Positions 40,840 to 50,284 are shown, counted from the stretch's first letter. The stretch: DNA of 55,574 bases from an uncultured Acidimicrobiaceae bacterium (GCA_947259275.1 CAMYMH010000014.1:1-55574), one strand, 5' to 3'. Made by a program: numbers and translations. Notes: generated by a model not told the origin, from the sequence alone.

Positions 40840-43800
40840 TCAACTCAGCAGGGCATCGACGAGGGCGCGGACGTTGGTCTGATCCAGGCAGTTGATGATC
40901 CAATCGTTCCCGTCGGCCGAGGTTCCGCAGCCGTCGAGGTGCCGGCGCAGCTGGTTCAACGAATGTGCAGCCCGGGTGTCCAGGCCGTTGAGGGCGTGAT
41001 TGTCCGCACTGGCCAGCCGGGCCAGCATCGCCTTCCGAAGGCCTTTGGCCTTGAACGAGCTGTCCGGCAGGTCGGAGACGACGTTGGCAATGACGGAGGG
41101 GTCATCGCCATCGAGCAAGCCGTCGTCGTCGCTATCCTCGTCGAGCGGGTCGGTGTTGGCGATATTCACCTCGAGTCCGTCCTCCAGCCCGTCATCGTCG
41201 CTGTCGGGGTCGAGCGGGTCGGTGCCGATGTCGAGCACCTCCTCGCCGTCACCCAACCCGTCATCGTCGCTGTCCGCGTCGCTGGGATCGGTCCCCAACC
41301 CCGCTTCCTCGACATCGGAGAGGCCGTCGCCATCGGTGTCGGCCACACCGGGCGCACCGGGGTCGACAACGAAACCGTCGCTCACGAGGTCACCGTCGCC
41401 GCGGCTCCCGTCAACGAACCGAAGTGTCACCTCGCCGCCGGTGAAGGTGGCACCGGTGGTGCCGTCCCACGCGAAGTCGTACCAATGATCGGTGGGGTCA
41501 CCTGCCTCGGGGCCGTACTTCCAATACGAAGTGATCGGCTCGCCGTCAGAAAAGATCAGCGTGACGGTGGCCGTCGGATTGGCTGTTACGCGGAAACCAA
41601 CGAGACCTTGCGGGAGCACCACCATGGGCGGCGGTGCTGGCGCCGGGCCGGTGGACACGTCGGACAACACCGAACCCTCGCCGGCGACGAGCGTGACGTA
41701 ACCGACGCCGACTCCGGCAGGCAGGGAGCTCACAGCAGGTTGGAGCCGATCCGGGATGCCGTCGTTGTTGCCGTCGCCGTCGTTGGGAGCGGCGTCCTCG
41801 ACGGCGGACGAGACCCCATCGCTGTCATCGGGAGGTTGGAACTCGAAGGCACCGAGGTCGCAGCGGGCGAATCCGTCCGTGTCGCCATCGATGGGACGGG
41901 GCTCAGTGCGTTGGTCCGTCGACTCGCAGTCGAAGAACGTGGCACTGGTGACCGCCGTGTCGCCGTCCACAGCGGGCGAGGACGGCAGCAGCCGGTGGGT
42001 GCGAGTCGGCCCGCCGTTGGCTGCCAGCGACCCGAGGCCCGGATCCAGCGGTGCGGCAACCGTGCCCGACTGGATGAAGGCCTGGGTTCCGAAGATGGCG
42101 TCGGCGAAGTCACAGTTGCTGTTCAGCACCCCCACGAGGTTGTCGCGCTCGGATTTGAAAAAGAACGGCGTGAGGCTATAGCAGTCCGGGGCGACATCGG
42201 CATCGAACGAACTGCGATTGTCGGTGTTGTCGGCGAGGATCGAGTTGGCCATCGAGATGCGGCCGGTGTGGGCATTGTAGATCCCACCGCCGAAGCGCGT
42301 CGGCTCCATACCAGTGCCGCCGGGGGCGTTGCCTTCGTTATTAGTGATGGTGGTAAAGCTGATGTTGATCTGACCGCCGACGTTGCGGATGCCGCCGCCG
42401 GCGCCGTTGGCGGTGTTGCCCGAGATCGTGGAGTTGAGGATGTCGATGCGGCCCTCGTTGACGTTCGATATACCGCCGCCCCGGGTGGCGTAGTTGTCGG
42501 CGACCAGCGTCTCCTCCAGATCGAGGTTGCCGGCGTTGAAGATGCCACCGCCTTGCGATGTCTGGCCACCGCCTCCTTCGGGTAGCTCGTTGCGCACGAC
42601 CTCGGAGCGCCGCAGCGTCAGGCTGCCCCAGTTCTGGACGCCGCCGCCGAAGCTGGACGAGTCGTTATCGCGCACCGAGACCTCGGTGGCTGTGAGGGTG
42701 GCGCCGTCATCGACCCGAAGACCGGCGGAAGAGCCCACCGAGGCCCGACCGTTTGCGATGTCGAGGCCGCTCATGCTGACGATGGGCCCGTCACCGGCAC
42801 CCACGCGCCATTCGATGCATGCAGGGTGGTCGATGAACACGGTGCCGCCCTGGACGAACACGCCGACGAAGTCGCCGGTGTCGCCGTCGTAGCGGAGGAT
42901 CTGATCGGTGGCGCTGGTGACGTAGAGATCGCCGTCCGGACCGAAGCTCAAGTCGCCGGGCCGGTCCAGCCCGCCGTCGCCGGGATCGACAAACGTGTCT
43001 TGGAAAGCGCCGGTGGTTGCGTCGTAGCGCAACACGCGGTCGCTGGCGTCGCTGGCCACGTAGAGCGAGCCGTTGTGGAACTCGAGGTCTCTCGGATCAC
43101 TGAGGCCCCCGGAGCCGGCGGACACGAACACCGAATCAAATGCACCGGTGTCCTCGTCATAACGCAGCACCTCGTCGGTGCCTACCGATGTGACGTAGAG
43201 GTGATCGCCAAAGAAGGCGATCGAGTTGGGAAAGGCCAGCCCACCGGATCCGGCGGCAATAAAGGTGCCCTCGAGATTGCCGGTCGTACGGTCGTACCGG
43301 CTGATCCCGCCCGTGGGTTGGAAGCTCGTCACGAACAAATCGAAGTCCGGAGCTGGTCCGAAGTCGCTCGACGTGGGGACCGGCGCGGCCGGGTTGGTGA
43401 ACAGCGCGCCCGGCAGGTCGTCTGGCTCGTAGCGGTGCACGCCGGACTCGAAGCCAGCCACATAGAGCTCGCCGTCGTTGCGGATGTTGATGTCGATGGG
43501 ATTGTTGAGCCCTCCGTTGCCGGTGGGAATCACCGTGCCGTTGAGAGCGCCGTGGCGGTCGTAGCTGCGTACCCGATCGTTCGCCGAGTCGCACACGAGA
43601 GCCTCGACTGTGCGGATGCGCAAGACCTCGGTCGCGTCCTGGCCGTCGAGCACGGTGGCGCCCATACCGGCGCCGTTGATGAACACCGAGTCCTCGACCA
43701 CGAGTTGATCATCGAGGGGGTAGGTGCCCGCCGGTATGTCGATGATGTCGCTTCCGGGGGTGGCATTGGCTTCCTCGATGGCGGCCCGCACGGTGCACAC

Positions 43801-44007
43801 GCCACCCGCGGCAGCGCACAATCCATCACCAGGGTTGACATCGGGAAGGTCGGCGGTGCTGTTCACCGTGAACGTGGCGGCGGCGGCCGGGGCGGCCGTG
43901 CCGATCGTCACTCCGCCCGCTAACAGCAGCGCGGACGCCAATACCGCGCCTCCAAGACGTCGCCTCCTGCCGCTCGCATCCATCGCCGATGCCAAAAGAC
44001 CCCTCAT
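40840..44007 (-). CDS. Large secreted mosaic protein: CSLREA-like, beta-propeller, beta-helix, anchor-U-like, TSP3 repeats
   Basis: 1055 residues from ATG 44007, chosen for the GAAGGGGAAGGG ribosome binding site; a GTG/ATG frame opens 90 bp earlier. A long signal peptide ends PAAAA (about residue 44). Then: a CSLREA-like start (TFTVNSTADLPD, TVRAAIEEAN), repeats of RYDxxTGxFxxxFVxxGxGGL (NHL/Vgb-like propeller, about 120-360), a right-handed beta-helix with GGGIFN/GGGI turns (about 400-620), a PxxDSDGVSSAVED linker, a region matching the choice-of-anchor U type (YWKYGPEAGDPTDHWYDF), TSP3 calcium repeats (DTDGDGLSDVEEAGLGTDP and three more), and a helical C-terminal domain with a Cys pair. Likely a surface adhesin or binding protein; no catalytic motif is visible. 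Confidence 0.8.
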   Translation of the reverse strand: MRGLLASAMDASGRRRRLGGAVLASALLLAGGVTIGTAAPAAAATFTVNSTADLPDVNPGDGLCAAAGGVCTVRAAIEEANATPGSDIIDIPAGTYPLDDQLVVEDSVFINGAGMGATVLDGQDATEVLRIRTVEALVCDSANDRVRSYDRHGALNGTVIPTGNGGLNNPIDINIRNDGELYVAGFESGVHRYEPDDLPGALFTNPAAPVPTSSDFGPAPDFDLFVTSFQPTGGISRYDRTTGNLEGTFIAAGSGGLAFPNSIAFFGDHLYVTSVGTDEVLRYDEDTGAFDSVFVSAGSGGLSDPRDLEFHNGSLYVASDASDRVLRYDATTGAFQDTFVDPGDGGLDRPGDLSFGPDGDLYVTSATDQILRYDGDTGDFVGVFVQGGTVFIDHPACIEWRVGAGDGPIVSMSGLDIANGRASVGSSAGLRVDDGATLTATEVSVRDNDSSSFGGGVQNWGSLTLRRSEVVRNELPEGGGGQTSQGGGIFNAGNLDLEETLVADNYATRGGGISNVNEGRIDILNSTISGNTANGAGGGIRNVGGQINISFTTITNNEGNAPGGTGMEPTRFGGGIYNAHTGRISMANSILADNTDNRSSFDADVAPDCYSLTPFFFKSERDNLVGVLNSNCDFADAIFGTQAFIQSGTVAAPLDPGLGSLAANGGPTRTHRLLPSSPAVDGDTAVTSATFFDCESTDQRTEPRPIDGDTDGFARCDLGAFEFQPPDDSDGVSSAVEDAAPNDGDGNNDGIPDRLQPAVSSLPAGVGVGYVTLVAGEGSVLSDVSTGPAPAPPPMVVLPQGLVGFRVTANPTATVTLIFSDGEPITSYWKYGPEAGDPTDHWYDFAWDGTTGATFTGGEVTLRFVDGSRGDGDLVSDGFVVDPGAPGVADTDGDGLSDVEEAGLGTDPSDADSDDDGLGDGEEVLDIGTDPLDPDSDDDGLEDGLEVNIANTDPLDEDSDDDGLLDGDDPSVIANVVSDLPDSSFKAKGLRKAMLARLASADNHALNGLDTRAAHSLNQLRRHLDGCGTSADGNDWIINCLDQTNVRALVDALLS

Positions 44008-44099
44008 AACGCCCTTCCCCTTCCCCACACAACACTTGGCACTCGCTCCGTGGCTGAACCTACCAGAAGAAACACACGCCATGCGGGGGCCTCGCACCT

Positions 44100-44430
44100 A
44101 GGGGGCTGGATAGCGGTAGATGCTGCTGGGGTCCTCGGGGAACCATTCGCAACCGAGGGCGGCGTTGACAACCTCACTCAACTCGATCGGTAGCCAGGCC
44201 ACATCCTCGAAGGCGCGGCGGGCCGCCGTGGCGTCCGAGCTCAGCCTGGAAGCCGATACACACCTGCTTCCCTTCGGCAACGGACGCTCGATAGGCAGCC
44301 ACTTCGGGGCTGTCAGACAGTGCGGTCCAGCCGGCTTCGGTGCCGGGGATCTCCCCCATCCGCTCGGCGAGTGCCGTCTCGATCCGGATGAAGTCAGCGT
44401 TCCAGTTCCAGAGCCACCAGCTGTCGTTCG
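44100..44430 (-). pseudogene. Fragment of unknown gene with a frameshift
   Basis: Two minus-strand frames join into one plausible stretch. The first runs WNADFIRIETALAERMGEIP and AAYRASVAEGKQVCIGFQ to about 44245; after a one-base shift it continues RRAFEDVAWLPIELSEVVNA and GCEWFPEDPSSIYRYPAP, ending near 44100. Neither half has a start. I do not recognise the protein. It is directly fused to the ABC fragment. Confidence 0.5.
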
Positions 44431-44630
44431 CCGGCCGAGAAGCGGCCACCGCGTTCACGCACCTCGGTATCGAGCCCCGCCGGAAGCGAATCGATCCAAT
44501 CGTCGATGCCCATCTCGATGGCCGCCGCCCGGATCTGGCGTTCGTCGGCATCGGGCCGGGCGCAGCGGAGGTTGTCCCGCAGGGTTCCATTGAAGAGAAA
44601 CCCCTCCTGAGGAATGAGGCTGATCGTCTT
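44394..44630 (-). pseudogene. Fragment of an ABC exporter ATPase (Q-loop to signature motif)
   Basis: About 75 residues match an ABC ATPase from the Q-loop (ISLIPQEGFLFNGTLRDN) to the signature (RGGRFSAGERQLVAL). Walker A, Walker B and the membrane domain are missing. The upstream edge coincides with the 29-bp repeat (44631), and the downstream edge runs into an unrelated frame after LVAL. No functional product is expected. Confidence 0.75.
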
Positions 44631-44659
44631 TGGTCGTCGGTTATTGCTGGCGATACTAC
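44631..44659 (+). repeat. 29-bp direct repeat, right copy
   Basis: Identical to 40218-40246. Here it is followed by GGCCGACCA, and its first bases TGGTCG can pair with the CGACCA, so this copy could form a hairpin. It lies between the ABC fragment and the 3' end of the thiamine diphosphokinase gene. Confidence 0.9.
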
Positions 44660-44725
44660 GGCCGACCAGGGCGACTTCGGTGCAATGCCGAGTGGAAGCG
44701 ACCTGGGCGGGTGGCAACGGTTCCG

Positions 44726-45364
44726 CTATTCGCCCCGCTGGTGGATGGCGAGGAGCACGCCGTTTCGGAGCCGGATGGTGGCAGTGTCCGCCACCAACTG
44801 GTTGCTCACTCCCCGGGTCGAGCTTGCCAGCAATACCTCATCGGATAGCTCGTATGCGAGGCCGGCGGTGGTAACGCCGTCGGCCGGCTCGCCGACCGCC
44901 AGCAGGGTCAGAATGTCACCGGGGGTTCCATGGATGGTGGCTTCGGTCCGGATGGCAAGGACGTGGGCTGATCCCACCATCCACTCAACGTCGATGTCTG
45001 CCCATCCCGGGGAAGCAAGCAACATGGCGTTTGCCAGCAGATGATCGACTCGTCCGCCACCACCACCCACGACGACAATGCGGGCAGCCCCGTGTCGGAC
45101 GGCGGCCGCCAGCGACAGCTCGAGATCGGTGGCATCTTTGTCGGGCGGATGCTCCTCAATCGCAACGCCGCTTTCCCTGGCGGAGGCGAGACCCGCAGGG
45201 GAGACCGAGTCGAGATCGCCGACCAGCAAGTCCACCCCAACGCCGAGCGATGCCGCGCGGTCGAGTCCCGAATCGGCGGCGATAACGTAATCGGCGTCGG
45301 GTAGCGGGACCATGAGGTCCGCCATCTCTCCACCCGCAAACACCAGCACCGTCTTGGTATCCAT
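44726..45364 (-). CDS. Thiamine diphosphokinase
   Basis: 212 residues from ATG 45364 (MDTKTVLVFAGGEM). Motifs of the thiamine pyrophosphokinase family are in order: IAADSGLDRA, VDLLVGDLDSVS, DKDATDLELSL and VVGGGGGRVDHLLAN, then a C-terminal beta domain. It converts thiamine to thiamine diphosphate with ATP. The start could also lie 78 bp upstream, but this would run into the repeat-rich gap. Divergent from gnd. Confidence 0.85.
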   Translation of the reverse strand: MDTKTVLVFAGGEMADLMVPLPDADYVIAADSGLDRAASLGVGVDLLVGDLDSVSPAGLASARESGVAIEEHPPDKDATDLELSLAAAVRHGAARIVVVGGGGGRVDHLLANAMLLASPGWADIDVEWMVGSAHVLAIRTEATIHGTPGDILTLLAVGEPADGVTTAGLAYELSDEVLLASSTRGVSNQLVADTATIRLRNGVLLAIHQRGE

Positions 45365-45417
45365 CTGTGCGACATTACCTCTGTTGGTTGATTGCCTTGC
45401 CGGAAAACGTACAACCG

Positions 45418-45491
<74 letters not shown>

Positions 45492-45509
45492 TCTTGCTAA
45501 CTTCACCTG

Positions 45510-46928
45510 ATGGGAACCTCGGACATCGCCGTAATCGGTCTTGCCGTCATGGGCCGCAATCTGGCGCTCAATATGGCCGATCACGGGTACCAGGTGGCGG
45601 TGTACAACCGCACCACCGCCAAGACTGAGGCCTTCATGGAAGAGGAGGGCCGAGCGGCGGGGATTGCTGCCGCGTCCACTCTCGAGGAGCTGGTCGGGCT
45701 GCTGGCGTCTCCCCGGCGGGTCATGCTGATGGTGCAGGCCGGTCCGGGAACGGACGCGGTCATCGAGGCGCTGATTCCGCTGCTCGACGAAGGGGACATC
45801 ATCATCGACGGCGGTAACGCCCACTACGAAGACACCATTCGCCGGACTCGCCAGATCGAAGACCGGGGACTGCTCTTCATCGGGACGGGTGTGTCCGGAG
45901 GCGAAGAAGGAGCCCGGTTCGGGCCGTCGATCATGCCGGGGGGTTCGGCAGCCGCCTGGCCGGCAGTGAAGGACATTCTGCAGTCGATTGCCGCCAAGGT
46001 GGCCGACGGTACCCCTTGTTGCGATTGGGTGGGCAGCGACGGTGCCGGCCACTACGTAAAGATGGTGCACAACGGCATCGAGTACGGGGACATGCAGGTG
46101 CTGGCCGAGGCCTATTCGCTGATGGACGTTGGCCTGGGAATGTCCTATGACGACATGGCTGCCACTTTTCGAACCTGGAAGGAGGGCCCGCTCGACTCAT
46201 ACCTCACCGACATCACCGCCGACATCATGGCCGTGCGGGACGCCGACGGCTCGCCCCTGGTGGGGAAGATCCTCGACGCCGCCGGCCAGAAAGGCACCGG
46301 GAAGTGGACCGGCATCTCGTCGTTGACTCTCGGGGTTCCGGTCACACTGGTGGCCGAAGCCGTGTACGCACGGGTCTTATCCGCCTTCAAGGATCAAAGG
46401 GTGGCGGCGGCGGACATCTTGCCGGGGCCGGAACCCGCCATCCCCGGCGACCGGGCCGCGGTGGTCTCCGACCTGCATGACGCCCTCTACGCCTCCAAGA
46501 TCGTCAGCTACGCGCAGGGATTCATGCTGCTGCGAGCGGCTGCGCTCGAATATGGATGGGATCTCGACTACGGGGCCATCGCCTATCTTTGGCGGGAGGG
46601 CTGCATCATCCGCTCCGTGTTGCTCGAGCACATCAAGACCGCCTTCGGGCGGGCTCCCGACCTGGCGTCGCTCGTCCTGGACGATTATTTCCGAGTCGAG
46701 CTGGAAGGTGCACAGGCGGGTTGGCGACGCACCATCACCCGGGCCGTCGAGGCCGGGATCCCGGTGCCGGCCTACTCAACGGCCCTGGCGTTCTACGACG
46801 GCTACCGCACGGCGCGGCTCCCCGCCAACCTCATCCAGGCCCAGCGCGACTACTTCGGGGCGCACACCTACGAGCGCATTGACAAGCCGCGTGGTGAGTC
46901 ATTTCATACCGAATGGCTCGACGGCTGA
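45510..46928 (+). CDS. gnd: 6-phosphogluconate dehydrogenase (decarboxylating)
   Basis: 472 residues, the standard length. NADP-binding start IAVIGLAVMGRNLALNMADH, GVSGGEEGARFGPSIMPGG, the catalytic Lys in GAGHYVKMVHNGIEYGDMQ, and the ILDAAGQKGTGKWT signature. It oxidises 6-phosphogluconate to ribulose 5-phosphate plus CO2 and NADPH. The next gene starts 19 bp after the stop. Confidence 0.95.
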   Translation: MGTSDIAVIGLAVMGRNLALNMADHGYQVAVYNRTTAKTEAFMEEEGRAAGIAAASTLEELVGLLASPRRVMLMVQAGPGTDAVIEALIPLLDEGDIIIDGGNAHYEDTIRRTRQIEDRGLLFIGTGVSGGEEGARFGPSIMPGGSAAAWPAVKDILQSIAAKVADGTPCCDWVGSDGAGHYVKMVHNGIEYGDMQVLAEAYSLMDVGLGMSYDDMAATFRTWKEGPLDSYLTDITADIMAVRDADGSPLVGKILDAAGQKGTGKWTGISSLTLGVPVTLVAEAVYARVLSAFKDQRVAAADILPGPEPAIPGDRAAVVSDLHDALYASKIVSYAQGFMLLRAAALEYGWDLDYGAIAYLWREGCIIRSVLLEHIKTAFGRAPDLASLVLDDYFRVELEGAQAGWRRTITRAVEAGIPVPAYSTALAFYDGYRTARLPANLIQAQRDYFGAHTYERIDKPRGESFHTEWLDG

Positions 46929-46947
46929 TAGGGCTAGCATCGACTGG

Positions 46948-47442
46948 GTGAGTGACGAGAAGACTCCTCAACCCGAAGTCCTTCCCCCAGCTGAGCCCGA
47001 GGTGGTAGGGGAGGCGGAAGACGATTCTGAGCCCATGGTGTCCGAGCCGCTCAAGCTCGTGCGGATTGCCTCCATGACCCAGGCGATGCTGGTCGAGGTT
47101 CGGAACATCGAGTTGGACGAGAACGCCGTCACCCGGCTCCAGAACGTCCACGGCCGCACGGTAGCTTCACTACGGGACATCATGTCCGACGAGCTGCGCG
47201 ACGAGCTCGACGCGGTGGTGTTGCCGCTCCGGGAGGGCGCTACGGAAGCCGAGGTCCGGCTGGCGCAGGCCCAGCTCGCCGGTTGGCTCGAGGGCCTGTT
47301 CCACGGCATCCGCGCCAGCCTCTGGGGTCAACAGGTGGCCGTGCAGCGAGCGGCGATGCAGAATCTCGAAGCGCTCCACGCTCTCGACGCCAAGGAGTCG
47401 CCGACCAAGGCAGACGAGAACTCGAGCGGCTTGTACCTATAG
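46948..47442 (+). CDS. bpa: Bacterial proteasome activator Bpa (DUF2587)
   Basis: 164 residues from GTG 46948. Acidic disordered N-terminus (1-42), then the helical core: VRIASMTQAMLVEVRNIELD, LQNVHGRTVASLRDIMSDEL, and AQAQLAGWLEGLFHGIRASL, very close to the mycobacterial protein. It ends GLYL, matching the HbYX-like GQYL tail that docks on the proteasome core ring. Bpa opens the 20S proteasome without ATP. The presence of this gene implies a proteasome elsewhere in the genome. Family match is strong. Confidence 0.88.
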   Translation: MSDEKTPQPEVLPPAEPEVVGEAEDDSEPMVSEPLKLVRIASMTQAMLVEVRNIELDENAVTRLQNVHGRTVASLRDIMSDELRDELDAVVLPLREGATEAEVRLAQAQLAGWLEGLFHGIRASLWGQQVAVQRAAMQNLEALHALDAKESPTKADENSSGLYL

Positions 47443-47454
47443 AGGACGAGAGGA

Positions 47455-48942
47455 CTAGGCGAGCCGGGCGTAGGTCTCGTTCAGCATCCGGATTCGGCTT
47501 GCCAAGTCACGGTCCGCTGCGCCTGCTTCCAAGCGCCACTGCCAGTTTCCACCCAGCACACTGGGGATGTTCATGCGGCCTTCGGCGCCGAGTCCCAGGA
47601 AGTCCTGCAGCGGTGCGATCGCCACGGCGGCGATGGAGGACCACGTGAGCCGCAACAGGGCCCAGTGGATGTCCTCGGCGGCGGCGGCGGTGTAGCGGAG
47701 GGCGTATTCCTGCTCGTGGCCGGCGGCACCCTCGAACCAGGCTCGTACCGTGTCGTTGTCATGGGTCCCGGTGTAGGCCACCCAATTGGTGCCGTCGTAG
47801 TTGTGCGGCAGGAACTCGTGCCCGGGGCCAGAGTCGAAGGCGAATTGGGTCACCTTCATTCCGGGCAGGCCAAACCTTTTGCGCAGCCGCCCAACGCCCG
47901 GGCCGAGGTCACCACCGAGGTCCTCGGCGATGATCGGCAGGTCACCGAGGTCGGAGCGCAGCGCTCTGAGTAGTCCACCGGCAGGTCCGCGCCGCCAGCG
48001 GCCTTTGACGGCGGTCTCGGCTCCTGCCGGCACCTCCCAGTAGTCGTAGAACCCCCGGAAATGGTCGAGGCGGACGATGTCGACAAGACCGAGCGTCGCC
48101 CGTACCCGTTTGATCCACCACTGGTAGCCGTCCCGGCGGTGCTCGGCCCACCGATAGAGCGGATTGCCCCATAGTTGGCCGGTCTCGGAGAAGTAGTCGG
48201 GAGGCACGCCGGCCACGACGGTGGGGTGGCCGTCGCGACCAAGCGAGAACAGGTTTCGATTTGCCCATACATCCGCCGAATCATGGGCGACGAAGATGGG
48301 AACGTCGCCGATGATTCTGATCTTGCGCTGGTTGGCGGCCTCTCTCAGGCCGCCCCATTGCCGGAAGAACAAGAACTGTTCGAAGGCGACACGGTCGCGG
48401 GCGTCGGCTAAGTCAACTTCGGCCTCTGCCATCGCCTCGGGCTCCCGGTCCCGGTACTCGGCGGGCCAGTCCACCCAGGAGACCAGGCCGTGTGCTTGCT
48501 TGAGCGCCATGAAAGTTGCGAATTGGGGAATCCAGTCTCGGTGCCTCCGCTTGAAAGCGCCGAATGCGGCCATCATCGGGTGGCCGTCCGGCCAGGCGAG
48601 CAGCCGTTCGTAGGCCGTTGCCAGCAGATCCTGCTTCCAGGGGATGAGGCGGCCGTAGTCGACATGCTCGTCGGGCAGCCCGGGCGGTTCAATGGGGTCG
48701 ACCAGACCATCATCAGCGAGCAGTTCGGGGCTGATGAGGTTGGGATTGCCGGCATGACTGGAGAACGTCTGATACGGGCTGTCACCGTACCCGGTCGGCC
48801 CCAGAGGGAGCATCTGCCACAGGCTGCAGCCGGCGTCCGCCAGGAACTCGAGCCACTCGTGGGCGTTAGGTCCCAGGTCGCCGATCCCGTACCGGCCCGG
48901 CAGGCTGGTTGGGTGGAGAAGTATGCCTGCGTGCCTGTCCAT
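47455..48942 (-). CDS. malQ: 4-alpha-glucanotransferase (GH77)
   Basis: 495 residues. GH77 blocks are visible: ILLHPTSLPGRYGIGDLG, the nucleophile region DIVRLDHFRGFYDYWEVP, IIAEDLGGDLGPGV, and the transition-state Asp in THDNDTVRAWF. It moves maltosyl and longer glucan units in glycogen or maltodextrin metabolism. Convergent with bpa, 12 bp between. It is read 22 bp downstream of the glycosyltransferase. Confidence 0.93.
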   Translation of the reverse strand: MDRHAGILLHPTSLPGRYGIGDLGPNAHEWLEFLADAGCSLWQMLPLGPTGYGDSPYQTFSSHAGNPNLISPELLADDGLVDPIEPPGLPDEHVDYGRLIPWKQDLLATAYERLLAWPDGHPMMAAFGAFKRRHRDWIPQFATFMALKQAHGLVSWVDWPAEYRDREPEAMAEAEVDLADARDRVAFEQFLFFRQWGGLREAANQRKIRIIGDVPIFVAHDSADVWANRNLFSLGRDGHPTVVAGVPPDYFSETGQLWGNPLYRWAEHRRDGYQWWIKRVRATLGLVDIVRLDHFRGFYDYWEVPAGAETAVKGRWRRGPAGGLLRALRSDLGDLPIIAEDLGGDLGPGVGRLRKRFGLPGMKVTQFAFDSGPGHEFLPHNYDGTNWVAYTGTHDNDTVRAWFEGAAGHEQEYALRYTAAAAEDIHWALLRLTWSSIAAVAIAPLQDFLGLGAEGRMNIPSVLGGNWQWRLEAGAADRDLASRIRMLNETYARLA

Positions 48943-48964
48943 CGAGCGGTCAGGCTACCCGCCG

Positions 48965-50098
48965 TTAGCGATCGGCGGCTACCTGCCGGTATGCCTTTAG
49001 CGTCTCGCGTGCTACCGGACCCCAGTCGTACTGGTCGAGCAGGTTCTTTCGGATTCGCGCCATGTCCTCTGAGTCGAGGGCAAGCACCTGGTCCATGGCC
49101 CGGACAAACTCTCCGTAGTCCCTGGGTGTGTAGGCACCCGGTGTATCGCCGAGGATTTCGACCATCACGTCGGTCCTGGCGAACACTGCCGGAGTACCGA
49201 GTGCGTACGCCTCGAGCGGCGGCAAACCGAAGCCTTCCCGTTCCGAGTTGAAGACCAGGACCCGCGCCTCGCGGATGATGCGGGCGAGCTCGCTGCTGGA
49301 GAGGGTGCGTTTGACTCGGTTGGCCGGGCTCTTCTGCAGCAGCAGCTCGGTTTTGTGAGCGAGGGGCCCCAGGATCATCAGTTGGCAGTCGGGATGGGCG
49401 GATCGGGTGTATTCGAGCATGAATTCGACGGCCTCATGTGACCGTTTGTGCGGTTTGTTCGAGCCCATGTGGAGCACGATCGGCTTCCTGTTTTCGAAGG
49501 CAATCGGATCCCCCAGTGGCAGGGTGATCCCCTGGTAGGAAACGAATGACGGGGGCATCGTGATGTTGCTCTTCTTGGCGAGGTCCATGAACCGGCCGAG
49601 CGATGTGTCTGAGACGGCAACCAGGGCCTGCACTCGCCGCAGCGTATGGCGAAGCGAGAATCTGAAGTAGCGGGATTTGAGCGACACATGCTGCCGTCCA
49701 AAGTCGCCGCGGGCGTACATGAGCGGAATGTCATCGTGCAGGGTGGCCACCACTCTCAAGCCGGGGGTGGGAACGATGGGGACGAAGCCCTTGGGGAAGT
49801 GGAGGACGGCGACCCCGTCCCGGCTGGCCCGGCGAACCCCCAGAATATGGTCGGAGAGAATGCGCTGCACCGGAGTCGGAGGAGGGGTTTGCCGGATGGT
49901 CACCCGATCCGACTCATGTGCATCGAGCTCTCGGGTGATTGCCGGATTGGCGTAGATGAACAGCTCTTCACCGGGCCCGATGGCCTGCGGGAGGGCATTC
50001 GCCAGTCCGACGGCGTAGTTGATGATCCCGTGGCTGTCGTTTTTATCCCGGTTGAGGTCGGACAGGTAGAGCCCGAAACGGGTAGATCGTTCTCGCAT
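48965..50098 (-). CDS. GT-B glycosyltransferase (family 4-like)
   Basis: 377 residues from ATG 50098. GT-B layout with the N-terminal acceptor domain (FGLYLSDLNRDKN...HGIINYAVGLANALP) and C-terminal donor domain with GSNKPHKRSHEAVE and the EX7E motif in EGFGLPPLEAYALGTPAVF. Transfers a sugar from a nucleotide-activated donor; acceptor unknown. It shares a strand with malQ, 22 bp away, but they may be unrelated in function. Upstream frame is open to 50185 without a better start. Confidence 0.82.
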   Translation of the reverse strand: MRERSTRFGLYLSDLNRDKNDSHGIINYAVGLANALPQAIGPGEELFIYANPAITRELDAHESDRVTIRQTPPPTPVQRILSDHILGVRRASRDGVAVLHFPKGFVPIVPTPGLRVVATLHDDIPLMYARGDFGRQHVSLKSRYFRFSLRHTLRRVQALVAVSDTSLGRFMDLAKKSNITMPPSFVSYQGITLPLGDPIAFENRKPIVLHMGSNKPHKRSHEAVEFMLEYTRSAHPDCQLMILGPLAHKTELLLQKSPANRVKRTLSSSELARIIREARVLVFNSEREGFGLPPLEAYALGTPAVFARTDVMVEILGDTPGAYTPRDYGEFVRAMDQVLALDSEDMARIRKNLLDQYDWGPVARETLKAYRQVAADR

Positions 50099-50284
50099 TT
50101 TCCAGCTATCTGTTTGATCCCGTGCATCTATGGTATCGCCCGGCCGCGGCTGGAACCTGGCCGGGCCTGGATCCGGCCCTCGCAACCAGGGGGAGTTCTG
50201 AGGGGCTCACCGTGGGTGATCGACGCCTGCGTCTAGTGGTCATGCCATTTGCGCGCGACCAGCCGCAGGTCCTAGGTTGATAGT

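Noticed and set aside
44631..44670. Integron attC site or tRNA-derived att site
   Set aside because: There is no GTTRRRY/RYYYAAC core pair, no tRNA T-arm, and no integrase gene nearby.
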